From Scandinavium lactucae (GTDB lineage Bacteria; Pseudomonadota; Gammaproteobacteria; Enterobacterales; Enterobacteriaceae), in NCBI RefSeq assembly GCF_033843265.1, contig NZ_JAWXRD010000033.1, positions 23,109-87,108 of the forward strand: a stretch of 64,000 nucleotides of DNA, written 5' to 3'. The notes beneath the pieces were generated by a model. The model was not told where the DNA came from. It searched no databases and saw only the letters and a program-made list of their open reading frames with translations. A program made the position numbers and the translations under genes. Positions 1 to 8,954 of this stretch are shown piece after piece (position 1 is the stretch's first letter; every line of letters begins with the position of its first letter).

Positions 1-1
1 C

Positions 2-262
2 GGCGGCATTCAGGAAGAAGCGCCATCGCTTGGCAAACCAGTACTGGTCATGCGTGAGACTACCGAACGCCCGGAAGCCGTGGATGCGGGAACCGTTCGT
101 CTGGTCGGGACCGATCGTCAGCATATTGTGAATGAAGTCACGCGGTTATTGCGTGATGAGCAGGAATATCAGGCCATGAGCCGCGCACATAATCCATATG
201 GCGACGGTCAGGCTTGCAGCAGAATATTGTCAGCCCTTAAAAATAATCAGGTAACGCTATGA
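2..262 (+). CDS. wecB: UDP-N-acetylglucosamine 2-epimerase, C-terminal part
   Basis: The 5' end lies outside the window; 86 codons remain of a protein that is 376 residues in E. coli. The visible part starts with GGIQEEAPSLGKPVL, the conserved segment of the non-hydrolysing UDP-GlcNAc 2-epimerases that contacts the UDP part of the substrate, and ends with a charged C-terminal helix. The enzyme converts UDP-GlcNAc to UDP-ManNAc in the cytoplasm, the first committed step towards the ManNAcA residue of enterobacterial common antigen. Its stop codon overlaps the wecC start by 4 nt (ATGA), indicating translational coupling. Identity is supported by both the sequence and the following wecC. Confidence 0.93.
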   Translation, partial: GGIQEEAPSLGKPVLVMRETTERPEAVDAGTVRLVGTDRQHIVNEVTRLLRDEQEYQAMSRAHNPYGDGQACSRILSALKNNQVTL

Positions 263-1521
263 GTTTTTCGACCATCTCTGTGATTGGCCTTGGCTACATC
301 GGACTGCCGACGGCAGCAGCATTTGCCTCCCGTCAGAAACAGGTGGTGGGTGTGGATATCAATCAACATGCGGTAGACACAATCAACCGCGGTGAAATCC
401 ACATCGTTGAACCCGATCTCGGTGAGGTGGTTAAAACCGCAGTAACAGGCGGTTACCTTACAGCCAGCACGACCCCCGTCGAAGCGGATGCTTACCTGAT
501 AGCCGTCCCGACGCCGTTCAAAGGCGATCATGAGCCCGACATGGTGTTTGTGGAAGCCGCCGCCCAATCCATTGCGCCGGTGCTGAAGAAAGGCGCTTTG
601 GTTATCCTCGAATCCACTTCTCCGGTAGGGGCGACGGAACAGATGGCACAATGGCTGGCCGACCTGCGTCAGGATTTGAGCTTCCCGCAGCAGGCCGGTG
701 AGCACGCCGATGTGAATATCGCTTACTGCCCGGAGCGCGTGCTGCCGGGACAGGTGATGGTCGAGCTTATCAAAAACGATCGGGTGATCGGCGGCATGAC
801 GCCGGTGTGCTCCGCGCGCGCCAGTGAGCTTTACAACATTTTCCTCGAAGGCGAATGCGTGATAACCAACGCCCGCACCGCAGAAATGTGCAAACTGACA
901 GAAAACAGCTTCCGGGACGTTAACATCGCCTTCGCTAACGAGCTGTCGCTGATTTGTGCCGATCAGGGGATCAACGTCTGGGAATTGATTCGTCTCGCCA
1001 ATCGTCATCCGCGGGTAAACATTCTCCAGCCAGGCCCCGGTGTTGGCGGACACTGTATTGCCGTCGACCCGTGGTTTATCGTGGCGCAAAACCCGCAGCA
1101 GGCCCGCTTGATTCGTACCGCCCGTGAGGTCAATGACCATAAACCACATTGGGTGATGAATCAGGTGAAAGCGATGGTGGCTGACTGTCTGGCCACTAAC
1201 GGCAAGCGTGCCAGCGAGATTAAAATTGCCTGTTTCGGTCTGGCATTCAAACCGAACATTGACGATCTGCGTGAAAGCCCGGCAATGGAAATCGCTGAAC
1301 TGATTGCCGACTGGCACAGCGGAACCACGCTGGTGGTTGAACCGAACGTGCATCAATTACCGCAAAAGCTCGCCGGGAAAGCCACGCTTGCAACGCTGAC
1401 CGATGCGCTGGTCGAGGCGGATGTACTGGTGATGCTGGTCGATCATAAAGAATTTAAAGCGATCGCCGGCGACAGCATTCAACAGGTGTTCGTGGTCGAC
1501 ACCAAAGGAGTCTGGCGTTGA
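259..1521 (+). CDS. wecC: UDP-N-acetyl-D-mannosamine dehydrogenase
   Basis: This 420-residue protein has the E. coli WecC length. It oxidises UDP-ManNAc to UDP-ManNAcA with two NAD+ per turnover, giving the acidic sugar of the ECA trisaccharide repeat. The N-terminal Rossmann loop is visible as VIGLGYIGLP (about residues 8-17), and the nucleotide-sugar dehydrogenase catalytic cysteine is Cys266 in GVGGHCIAVDP. The middle domain carries the family's conserved LTENSFRDVNIAFANEL helix, and a C-terminal UDP-binding domain follows. It overlaps wecB by 4 nt upstream and rffG by 4 nt downstream, as expected inside the wec operon. Nothing is broken or unusual. Confidence 0.97.
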   Translation: MSFSTISVIGLGYIGLPTAAAFASRQKQVVGVDINQHAVDTINRGEIHIVEPDLGEVVKTAVTGGYLTASTTPVEADAYLIAVPTPFKGDHEPDMVFVEAAAQSIAPVLKKGALVILESTSPVGATEQMAQWLADLRQDLSFPQQAGEHADVNIAYCPERVLPGQVMVELIKNDRVIGGMTPVCSARASELYNIFLEGECVITNARTAEMCKLTENSFRDVNIAFANELSLICADQGINVWELIRLANRHPRVNILQPGPGVGGHCIAVDPWFIVAQNPQQARLIRTAREVNDHKPHWVMNQVKAMVADCLATNGKRASEIKIACFGLAFKPNIDDLRESPAMEIAELIADWHSGTTLVVEPNVHQLPQKLAGKATLATLTDALVEADVLVMLVDHKEFKAIAGDSIQQVFVVDTKGVWR

Positions 1522-2585
1522 ACAAAATCCTGGTGACCGGCGGGGCAGGTTTTATCGGATCTGCCGTAGTGCGACATATCATCAGCGAAACTGCCGACAG
1601 CGTGGTGGTGGTCGATAAGCTGACCTACGCCGGTAATCTGTCCTCCCTGACGGCGGTCGCGCAGAGCGACCGCTTTGCCTTTGAACAGGTGGATATTTGC
1701 GACAGGCAAGCGCTGGATGCAGTGTTCGCCCGGCATCAGCCCAATCGGGTGATGCATCTGGCCGCTGAAAGCCATGTCGATCGTTCGATTGACGGGCCAG
1801 CCGCCTTTATCGAAACCAATATTGTCGGAACTTACACGCTGCTGGAAGCCGCGCGGAGCTGGTGGAATACGCTGACCCCTGAGAAAAAAGCGGCATTTCG
1901 TTTCCACCATATCTCAACGGATGAAGTGTATGGCGACCTGCACGGTAGCGATGATTTCTTTACGGAAACGACGCCGTATGCACCCAGCAGTCCGTATTCA
2001 GCCTCGAAAGCGGGCAGTGATCATCTGGTGCGCGCCTGGCTGCGAACCTATGGCTTACCGACGCTGGTGACCAATTGTTCGAATAACTACGGGCCGTATC
2101 ATTTCCCGGAAAAGTTGATCCCCCTGGCCATCTTAAATGCGCTGGCAGGGAAACCGTTGCCCGTGTATGGCAATGGTTTGCAGGTACGCGACTGGCTGTA
2201 TGTTGAAGATCACGCCCGCGCGCTGTATCGCGTGCTCACTACCGGCATTGTGGGTGAAACTTACAATATCGGCGGTCATAATGAACGTAAGAACATTGAC
2301 GTCGTTCGTACCGTCTGTGCGCTGCTGGAAGAGTTGGTGCCGCAAAAACCTGAGGGCGTGGCGCAGTATCAGGATTTAATCACCTTTGTGACTGACAGAC
2401 CCGGGCACGACGTGCGCTATGCAATTGATGCGGCAAAAATCGAGCGTGAGCTGGGTTGGACACCGGAAGAGACCTTTGAAACCGGTATGCGCAAAACCGT
2501 GCAGTGGTATCTCGCCAATCCGTCATGGTGGCAACAGGTTCTGGATGGCAGCTATCAGGGCCAGCGTCTCGGCCTGCAGGGCTAA
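1518..2585 (+). CDS. rffG: dTDP-glucose 4,6-dehydratase (ECA pathway copy)
   Basis: This 355-residue short-chain dehydrogenase removes water from dTDP-glucose to give dTDP-4-keto-6-deoxyglucose, a precursor of the Fuc4NAc sugar of ECA. The NAD-binding GGAGFIGS motif is at residues 8-15, the TDE dehydration triad residues near 134-136, and the YxxxK catalytic pair is Tyr160/Lys164. The start is a TTG that overlaps the wecC stop (TTGA); no ATG gives the conserved N-terminus, so the TTG is accepted. Paralogues named rfbB exist in O-antigen clusters, but the position between wecC and rffH fixes this copy as RffG. Confidence 0.95.
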   Translation: MNKILVTGGAGFIGSAVVRHIISETADSVVVVDKLTYAGNLSSLTAVAQSDRFAFEQVDICDRQALDAVFARHQPNRVMHLAAESHVDRSIDGPAAFIETNIVGTYTLLEAARSWWNTLTPEKKAAFRFHHISTDEVYGDLHGSDDFFTETTPYAPSSPYSASKAGSDHLVRAWLRTYGLPTLVTNCSNNYGPYHFPEKLIPLAILNALAGKPLPVYGNGLQVRDWLYVEDHARALYRVLTTGIVGETYNIGGHNERKNIDVVRTVCALLEELVPQKPEGVAQYQDLITFVTDRPGHDVRYAIDAAKIERELGWTPEETFETGMRKTVQWYLANPSWWQQVLDGSYQGQRLGLQG

Positions 2586-2602
2586 CCCTCCCGGGAGGAA
2601 AT

Positions 2603-3484
2603 ATGAAAGGCATTATTCTGGCCGGCGGGTCCGGCACGCGATTGCATCCGATCACCCGAGGTGTCTCGAAACAGCTGCTGCCCATCTATGACAAGCCGAT
2701 GATCTACTATCCGCTGTCGGTGCTCATGCTGGCAGGGATCCGCGAAATTCTAATCATCACGACCCCTGAAGATAAAAGCTACTTTCAGCGCCTGCTGGGC
2801 GATGGGTCAGAGTTTGGCATTATGCTGCACTATGCCGAACAGCCGAGCCCGGACGGGCTGGCACAGGCATTTATCATCGGTGAAACCTTCCTCGCCGGAG
2901 AGCCCTCTTGTCTGGTGCTGGGCGACAACATCTTCTTTGGCCAAGGCTTCAGCCCGAAACTGCGCAGCGTGGCTTCTCGTACTGAAGGTGCCACCGTATT
3001 CGGTTATCAGGTAATGGATCCTGAACGCTTTGGCGTGGTGGAATTTGACGATGATTTCCGCGCCTTATCGCTGGAAGAAAAACCAAAAGAGCCTAAATCC
3101 AACTGGGCGGTGACCGGCCTCTATTTCTATGACCATAAAGTGGTGGAATACGCTAAACGCGTTAAGCCATCAGAACGCGGTGAACTGGAAATAACCTCCA
3201 TCAATCAGATGTACCTGGATGACGGCAACCTGACCGTGGAGTTGCTCGGGCGTGGTTTTGCGTGGCTGGATACCGGCACGCATGACAGCCTGATTGAGGC
3301 CAGCACCTTTGTGCAAACGGTCGAAAAGCGTCAGGGATTCAAAATTGCCTGCCTCGAAGAGATTGCCTGGCGTAACGGCTGGCTGGATGACGAAGGCGTC
3401 AAACGTGCCGCGAGCCAGTTAGCAAAAACGGGCTATGGCCAATATCTGCTGGAGTTGCTTCGTGCCCGTCCGCGCCAATATTGA
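2603..3484 (+). CDS. rffH: Glucose-1-phosphate thymidylyltransferase
   Basis: This 293-residue nucleotidyltransferase forms dTDP-glucose from dTTP and glucose-1-phosphate, supplying RffG. The nucleotide-binding signature LAGGSGTRLHP is at residues 6-16, followed by KQLLPIYDKPM and the metal-binding LGDNIFFG segment. The ATG at 2603 is chosen because a strong Shine-Dalgarno (GGGAGGA) lies just upstream and the length then equals E. coli RffH. An in-frame extension to 2504 would add 33 unrelated residues. The 3' end overlaps wecD by 23 nt. It belongs to the RmlA family; the rfb paralogue is excluded by context. Confidence 0.96.
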   Translation: MKGIILAGGSGTRLHPITRGVSKQLLPIYDKPMIYYPLSVLMLAGIREILIITTPEDKSYFQRLLGDGSEFGIMLHYAEQPSPDGLAQAFIIGETFLAGEPSCLVLGDNIFFGQGFSPKLRSVASRTEGATVFGYQVMDPERFGVVEFDDDFRALSLEEKPKEPKSNWAVTGLYFYDHKVVEYAKRVKPSERGELEITSINQMYLDDGNLTVELLGRGFAWLDTGTHDSLIEASTFVQTVEKRQGFKIACLEEIAWRNGWLDDEGVKRAASQLAKTGYGQYLLELLRARPRQY

Positions 3485-4136
3485 ACCCCTGAGCTGGGAA
3501 ACACAGTTCTTTGGTATCAACAGCGCCATCCTGCGTATTAGCGACGATGCGCTGGAACTGGCTGCCGATGATCTGGCGAACTGGGCGCGGCTGCAGGCAA
3601 AAATTCCCGCCCAGCGTACGGATTGGCTCGATGCGCTGCAACAGTTAGGTTTTCAATTGGTGGAAGGTGAAGTCGATTTCCGGATACCGGTCTGCGCCTG
3701 CGCCAATCCGCAGGTAGACATTGCCGCAGAAGGTGATATTCCCCGTTTGCGCGAACTTGCCGCACAGGCGTTTGCCCAAAGTCGTTTTCGTGCGCCATGG
3801 TATGCCGATGACGCCAGCGGACGTTTCTACGCGCAGTGGATTGAAAATGCAGTTCGCGGCACTTTCGATCATCAATGCCTGATTTTCCGTGATGTTAAGG
3901 CGGACATCCGCGCATTTGTTTCGCTACGTCAGCTTAACGCCAGTGAGGCTCGCATTGGCTTGCTGGCCGGGCGCGGGGCGGGCGAGCTCCTCATGCAGGC
4001 CGCATTACGCTGGGCGCATGACCGCCAACTGACCACGCTGCGGGTCGCGACCCAGATGGGCAACACTGCGGCACTCAAACGTTACATTCAAAGCGGTGCC
4101 GTTCCTGAAAGCACCGCCTACTGGCTCTACAGGTGA
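3462..4136 (+). CDS. wecD: dTDP-4-amino-4,6-dideoxygalactose N-acetyltransferase
   Basis: This GNAT-type acetyltransferase transfers acetyl from acetyl-CoA to dTDP-4-amino-4,6-dideoxy-D-galactose, giving dTDP-Fuc4NAc, the third sugar donor for ECA. The GTG at 3462 is preferred because it is preceded by GGAG at a 7 nt spacing and yields 224 residues, the E. coli length. It lies within the end of rffH (23 nt overlap). The C-terminal half has the acetyl-CoA-binding pattern (RIGLLAGRGAGELLMQAAL, about residues 165-183) typical of GNAT folds. The N-terminal half is more divergent from E. coli than the neighbouring Wec proteins. Confidence 0.93.
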   Translation: MPVRANIEPLSWETQFFGINSAILRISDDALELAADDLANWARLQAKIPAQRTDWLDALQQLGFQLVEGEVDFRIPVCACANPQVDIAAEGDIPRLRELAAQAFAQSRFRAPWYADDASGRFYAQWIENAVRGTFDHQCLIFRDVKADIRAFVSLRQLNASEARIGLLAGRGAGELLMQAALRWAHDRQLTTLRVATQMGNTAALKRYIQSGAVPESTAYWLYR

Positions 4137-4140
4137 CACG

Positions 4141-5271
4141 ATGATTCCTTTTAATGCTCCGCCGGTTGTCGGTACTGAACTTGATTACATGCAGTCTGCC
4201 ATGGGCAGCGGCAAGCTGTGCGGCGACGGTGGTTTTACCCGTCGCTGTCAGCAGTGGATGGAACAGCGCTTCGGCAGCGCCAAAGTCCTGTTAACCCCTT
4301 CCTGTACCGCGTCGCTGGAAATGGCGGCCTTGCTGCTGGATATCCAGCCCGGTGACGAAGTGATTATGCCGAGCTACACCTTCGTCTCCACCGCCAACGC
4401 TTTCGTACTGCGCGGCGCGAAGATCATCTTTGTCGATATCCGCCGCGACACCATGAATATTGATGAAACGCTGATTGAAGCGGCGATCACCGACAAAACC
4501 CGCGCCATCGTGCCGGTGCATTACGCAGGCGTAGCCTGTGAAATGGACACCATTATGGCGATTGCGAAAAAGCATGACCTGTTTGTGGTAGAGGATGCCG
4601 CGCAGGGTGTGATGTCGACCTACAAGGGCCGCGCGTTGGGCACCATTGGGCACATTGGCTGCTTCAGTTTCCATGAAACTAAAAACTACACCGCGGGTGG
4701 CGAAGGCGGCGCGACGCTAATCAATGATCCAACATTGGTCGAGCGTGCAGAAGTCATTCGTGAGAAAGGTACCAACCGCAGCCAGTTCTTCCGTGGTCAG
4801 GTGGATAAATACACCTGGCGCGATATTGGCTCGAGCTACCTGATGGCCGATTTACAAGCTGCCTATCTGTGGGCACAGCTGGAAGCGGCCGACCGCATCA
4901 ACCAGCAGCGGTTGAGTCTGTGGCAAACCTATCATGATGCGCTGAAGCCGCTGGCGGATGCGGGACGAATTGAGCTGCCGACGATCCCGGCTGACTGCGT
5001 TCACAATGCGCATATGTTTTATATCAAGCTGCGTGACGAAGCCGATCGCGGCAAGCTGATTGCCTGGCTTAAAGAAGCCGAAATCCTGGCGGTGTTCCAT
5101 TACATCCCGTTACACTCTTCCCCAGCCGGTGAAGCGTTCGGTGAATTCCGGGGTGAAGACCGCTTTACCACTCAAGAAAGTGAGCGTTTGCTCCGTCTGC
5201 CGCTGTTCTACAATCTGGCGGTGGTCAATCAGCGGACGGTAATTAACTCCCTGCTAAGTTATTTCGCCTGA
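4141..5271 (+). CDS. wecE: dTDP-4-dehydro-6-deoxy-D-glucose aminotransferase
   Basis: This PLP-dependent sugar aminotransferase of 376 residues (the same length as E. coli WecE) uses glutamate to aminate dTDP-4-keto-6-deoxyglucose, feeding WecD. The Schiff-base lysine is Lys181 in the FSFHETKNYTAGGEGG segment, and the cofactor-binding aspartate is in VVEDAAQG (Asp152). The ATG at 4141 is taken; an upstream ATG at 4096 lies inside wecD and would add 15 residues not found in the family. The gene begins 4 nt after the wecD stop and is followed after 1 nt by wzxE. Confidence 0.96.
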   Translation: MIPFNAPPVVGTELDYMQSAMGSGKLCGDGGFTRRCQQWMEQRFGSAKVLLTPSCTASLEMAALLLDIQPGDEVIMPSYTFVSTANAFVLRGAKIIFVDIRRDTMNIDETLIEAAITDKTRAIVPVHYAGVACEMDTIMAIAKKHDLFVVEDAAQGVMSTYKGRALGTIGHIGCFSFHETKNYTAGGEGGATLINDPTLVERAEVIREKGTNRSQFFRGQVDKYTWRDIGSSYLMADLQAAYLWAQLEAADRINQQRLSLWQTYHDALKPLADAGRIELPTIPADCVHNAHMFYIKLRDEADRGKLIAWLKEAEILAVFHYIPLHSSPAGEAFGEFRGEDRFTTQESERLLRLPLFYNLAVVNQRTVINSLLSYFA

Positions 5272-5272
5272 T

Positions 5273-6523
5273 ATGTCACTGGCAAAAGCCTCTGTCTGGA
5301 CAGCAGCCAGCACGCTGGTAAAAATTGGTGCGGGTCTGCTGGTGGTCAAATTGTTGGCGGTAACCTACGGCCCGTCTGGCGTGGGTCAGGCGGGTAACTT
5401 TCGCCAGCTCGTCACCGTGCTTGGCGTTCTGGCGGGCGCGGGGATCTTCAACGGCGTCACCAAATTCGTGGCGCAATATCATGATGACCCCGACCCTCTG
5501 CGAAAAGTCGTGGGTACCTCATCAGCGATGGTACTCGGCTTCTCCACGCTGCTGGCCGTCGTTTTTGTTCTGGCGGCGGCACCGATAAGCCAGGGGTTGT
5601 TCGGGCATACCCACTATCAAGGCTTAGTGCAGCTGGTGGCGCTGGTGCAAATGGGTATCGCCTGGGGCAATCTGCTGCTGGCGCTGTTGAAAGGGTTTCG
5701 TGATGCCGCCGGAAACGCACTGGCTCTCATTGCCGGTAGCCTGATTGGCGTCGCGGCGTATTTTCTGAGCTGGCATCTCGGCGGTTATGAAGGCGCACTG
5801 CTTGGGCTGGCGCTGGTGCCCGCCCTGGTGGTGATCCCGGCGGGCATCATGCTGGCAAAGCGCAGGGCGATTCCGTTTTCGTACCTTAAACCGCGCTGGG
5901 ATGCCTTCTACGCCGGGCAGTTAGGCAAGTTCACGCTGATGGCGCTGATTACATCGGTGACGCTTCCGGTAGCCTATGTGATGATGCGAAATCTGCTGGC
6001 GGCGCATTACAGTTGGGATGAAGTGGGGATCTGGCAGGGTGTCAGCAGTATTTCGGATGCCTATTTGCAGTTCATCACCGCCTCGTTTAGCGTCTACTTA
6101 TTGCCAACCTTATCGCGGCTGACGGCGAAATCAGACATTACCCGCGAGATTGGCAAAGCGTTAAAGTTCGTGCTTCCGGCGGTGGCGGTGGCCAGTCTGA
6201 CCGTCTGGTTGCTACGCGATTTTGCCATCTGGCTGCTGTTTTCTGCGAAGTTTACCGCGATGCGAGACCTCTTCGCCTGGCAACTGGTCGGCGATGTATT
6301 AAAAGTGGGCGCTTATGTTTACGGTTATCTGGTGATCGCCAAAGCTTCACTGCGGTTTTATATTCTGACGGAAATCAGCCAGTTCACGCTGCTGACGGCT
6401 TTCTCACAGTGGCTGATCCCGGCGCACGGCGCGCTGGGCGCGGCTCAGGCCTATATGGCGACCTACATTGTTTATTTTGCGCTGTGTAGCAGCGTATTTT
6501 TAATTTGGCGTAAACGGGCATGA
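5273..6523 (+). CDS. wzxE: Lipid III flippase for enterobacterial common antigen
   Basis: This 416-residue polytopic membrane protein of the MOP/PST flippase superfamily translocates undecaprenyl-PP-linked ECA trisaccharide (lipid III) across the inner membrane. About twelve hydrophobic segments run through the whole length, starting with an amphipathic N-terminus, with short charged loops such as KPRWDAFYAGQLGKF. The length and sequence match E. coli WzxE. It starts 1 nt after the wecE stop and its own stop overlaps wecF by 4 nt, so expression is coupled with the synthesis genes. Confidence 0.95.
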   Translation: MSLAKASVWTAASTLVKIGAGLLVVKLLAVTYGPSGVGQAGNFRQLVTVLGVLAGAGIFNGVTKFVAQYHDDPDPLRKVVGTSSAMVLGFSTLLAVVFVLAAAPISQGLFGHTHYQGLVQLVALVQMGIAWGNLLLALLKGFRDAAGNALALIAGSLIGVAAYFLSWHLGGYEGALLGLALVPALVVIPAGIMLAKRRAIPFSYLKPRWDAFYAGQLGKFTLMALITSVTLPVAYVMMRNLLAAHYSWDEVGIWQGVSSISDAYLQFITASFSVYLLPTLSRLTAKSDITREIGKALKFVLPAVAVASLTVWLLRDFAIWLLFSAKFTAMRDLFAWQLVGDVLKVGAYVYGYLVIAKASLRFYILTEISQFTLLTAFSQWLIPAHGALGAAQAYMATYIVYFALCSSVFLIWRKRA

Positions 6524-7599
6524 CTGTACTGATACACGTACTGGGATCGGACATCCCGCACCATAACCAGACCGTCCTGCGATTCTTCAGCGAAGAACTG
6601 GCGGCGGGGAGCGAACACGCTCGCGAATTTATGGTGGTGGGCAATGAAAGCGAGTTGCAGGCCGCAGGCCCCAATCTCTCGCTGCGCTTCTATTCCAGCA
6701 AAAAAGCGCTGGCGACGGCCGTTATTGAGACAGCGAAAGCGAATCGCGCGCAGCGTTTCTTCTTTCACGGGCAGTTCAATACCGGCCTCTGGCTGGCGTT
6801 GCTCTCCGGCGGCATCAAACCCGCCCAGTTCAACTGGCATATCTGGGGCGCGGATCTGTATGAGGTTTCCCGCGGCCTGAAATTCCGGCTGTTCTATCCA
6901 CTGCGTCGTATGGCGCAGGGCCGGGTGGGGTGCGTTTTCGCTACCCGGGGCGATTTGAATACCCTGGCGAAAGTGCATCCGCGGGTACAAGGAGAACTGT
7001 TGTACTTCCCAACTCGCATGGACCCCTCGCTGAACACCCCGGAAAACCCGTCGCGTGAAACCTCGACGCTGACCCTTCTGGTGGGTAACTCCGGCGATCG
7101 CAGTAATGACCATATTGCCGCGCTGAAGGCCGTTCATCAGCAGTTTGGTGATACCGTTAACGTCGTGCTGCCGATGGGCTATCCGGCCAATAACGACGCG
7201 TACATTGCTGAAGTCCGTGCGGTAGGCGAAGCGTTATTCAGTGCGGAACATCTGCAAATTCTGAGCGAAAAACTTGAGTTTAACGACTACCTGGCGCTGC
7301 TTCGTCGCTGCGACCTGGGCTATTTTCTGTTTCCTCGTCAGCAGGGGATTGGCACGCTATGCCTGCTGATTCAGGCGGGCATTCCGTGCGTACTGAACCG
7401 CGAAAATCCGTTCTGGCAGGATATGGCCGAGCAGCATATTCCGGTTCTGTTCACCACTGATACGCTTGACGTTGCAGTGGTGCGTGAAGCGCAGCGCCAA
7501 CTGGCAAGTGTGGATAAAACACGGATAGCGTTTTTCCGTCCAAACTATATGCAACCGTGGCACCGCGCGCTGCAAATTGCAGCAGGAGAGGCGCAATGA
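6520..7599 (+). CDS. wecF: dTDP-Fuc4NAc:lipid II Fuc4NAc transferase
   Basis: This 359-residue glycosyltransferase has the same length as E. coli WecF. It adds Fuc4NAc from dTDP-Fuc4NAc to undecaprenyl-PP-GlcNAc-ManNAcA (lipid II) to complete lipid III on the cytoplasmic face of the inner membrane. No membrane spans are evident; the protein looks soluble or peripheral, with an N-terminal domain from MTVLIHVLGSDIPHHN and a C-terminal donor-binding part containing GIGTLCLLIQAGIPCVLNRE. ATGA overlaps join it to wzxE upstream and wzyE downstream. Confidence 0.95.
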   Translation: MTVLIHVLGSDIPHHNQTVLRFFSEELAAGSEHAREFMVVGNESELQAAGPNLSLRFYSSKKALATAVIETAKANRAQRFFFHGQFNTGLWLALLSGGIKPAQFNWHIWGADLYEVSRGLKFRLFYPLRRMAQGRVGCVFATRGDLNTLAKVHPRVQGELLYFPTRMDPSLNTPENPSRETSTLTLLVGNSGDRSNDHIAALKAVHQQFGDTVNVVLPMGYPANNDAYIAEVRAVGEALFSAEHLQILSEKLEFNDYLALLRRCDLGYFLFPRQQGIGTLCLLIQAGIPCVLNRENPFWQDMAEQHIPVLFTTDTLDVAVVREAQRQLASVDKTRIAFFRPNYMQPWHRALQIAAGEAQ

Positions 7600-8942
7600 G
7601 CCTGATGCAGTTTACCGGCCTGCTTGTGGTGTGGCTGTTTTCTTCGCTGTTTATCGCCACGCTGACGTACTTTGAGTTTCGGCGTGTGCGCTTTAACTTC
7701 AATGTCTTCTTCTCGCTGCTGTTTTTGTTGACGTTTTTCTTCGGCTTCCCGCTGTCAATGACGCTGGTATTTCGCTTTGACGTGGGCATCGCCCCGCCTG
7801 AAATTCTCTTGCAGGCGCTGCTGTCGGCGGTTTGTTTCTACGCTATCTATTACGTCAGCTATAAAACACGTTTGCGCGCCGCCCGGGCATCGTCGGCACG
7901 TCGACCGTTGTTTACCATGAACCGGGTGGAAACCCATCTGATGTGGCTATTGCTGGCGTTAATTGCGCTGTTGAGTGTCGGCACCTTCTTCATGCACAAC
8001 GGGTTCCTGCTGTTTAAGCTGCATTCGTACAGCCAGATATTCTCTAGTGAAGTCTCCGGCGTGGCGCTCAAGCGTTTCTTCTATTTCTTCATTCCGGCGA
8101 TGTTGGTGGTCTATTTCCTGCGTCAGGACAGCAAAGCGTGGCTGTTCTTCCTCATCAGCACCGTGGCGTTTGGTCTCCTGACCTATGTCATCGTGGGCGG
8201 CACACGTGCCAACATCATCATCGCGTTCGCAATTTTCCTGTTCATCGGCATCATTCGCGGCTGGATTTCGCTGTGGATGCTGGCGGCGGCAGGCGTGCTG
8301 GGGATTGTCGGCATGTTCTGGCTGGCACTGAAGCGCTACGGAATGAACGTCAGCGGCGATGAAGCGTTTTATACCTTCCTGTATCTGACGCGCGATACCT
8401 TCTCGCCGTGGGAAAACCTCGCGCTGCTGCTGCAAAATTACGACAAAATTGATTTCCAGGGGCTGGCCCCCATCGTGCGCGATTTCTACGTGTTTATCCC
8501 AAGCTGGTTGTGGCCAGATCGGCCGGGCATCGTGCTGAACACCGCTAACTATTTCACCTGGGAAGTGCTAAACAATCACTCGGGACTGGCGATTTCGCCA
8601 ACGCTGATTGGTTCGCTACTGGTGATGGGCGGGGCGTGGTTTATTCCACTCGGTGCGGTGGTGGTCGGGCTGATTATTAAATGGTTTGACTGGCTCTATG
8701 AGCTAGGCAACCGTGAAACGAACCGCTATAAAGCGGCTGTCCTGCACAGTTTTTGTTTCGGCGCTATCTTCAACATGATTGTACTGGCCCGCGAGGGGCT
8801 CGATTCGTTTGTCTCCCGCGTGGTCTTTTTCCTGGTGATTTTCGGGTTGTGCCTGTTGGTTGCCAAATTGCTTTACTGGCTGTTGGACAGCGCCGGGCTT
8901 ATCAATAAGCGCGTCAGGTCGCTGCCACAACCTCTGGTTTGA
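7596..8942 (+). CDS. wzyE: ECA polysaccharide chain polymerase
   Basis: This 448-residue integral membrane polymerase joins lipid III units into the ECA chain on the periplasmic face, working with WzzE, which lies upstream outside this window. Around eleven hydrophobic segments are visible, and the central part is nearly identical to E. coli WzyE (GLLTYVIVGGTRANIIIAFA). The ATG at 7596 overlaps the wecF stop and follows AGGAGAG at a good distance; an in-frame extension to 7557 adds a non-hydrophobic 13-residue tail and is rejected. Confidence 0.95.
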   Translation: MSLMQFTGLLVVWLFSSLFIATLTYFEFRRVRFNFNVFFSLLFLLTFFFGFPLSMTLVFRFDVGIAPPEILLQALLSAVCFYAIYYVSYKTRLRAARASSARRPLFTMNRVETHLMWLLLALIALLSVGTFFMHNGFLLFKLHSYSQIFSSEVSGVALKRFFYFFIPAMLVVYFLRQDSKAWLFFLISTVAFGLLTYVIVGGTRANIIIAFAIFLFIGIIRGWISLWMLAAAGVLGIVGMFWLALKRYGMNVSGDEAFYTFLYLTRDTFSPWENLALLLQNYDKIDFQGLAPIVRDFYVFIPSWLWPDRPGIVLNTANYFTWEVLNNHSGLAISPTLIGSLLVMGGAWFIPLGAVVVGLIIKWFDWLYELGNRETNRYKAAVLHSFCFGAIFNMIVLAREGLDSFVSRVVFFLVIFGLCLLVAKLLYWLLDSAGLINKRVRSLPQPLV

Positions 8943-8954
8943 GAAATGAAACAG

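Noticed and set aside
247..1356. 369-codon open frame antisense to wecC
   Set aside because: The plus strand codes for an intact, recognisable WecC; the antisense frame has low-complexity His/Gln-rich content and no family resemblance. High-GC coding DNA often leaves such shadows.
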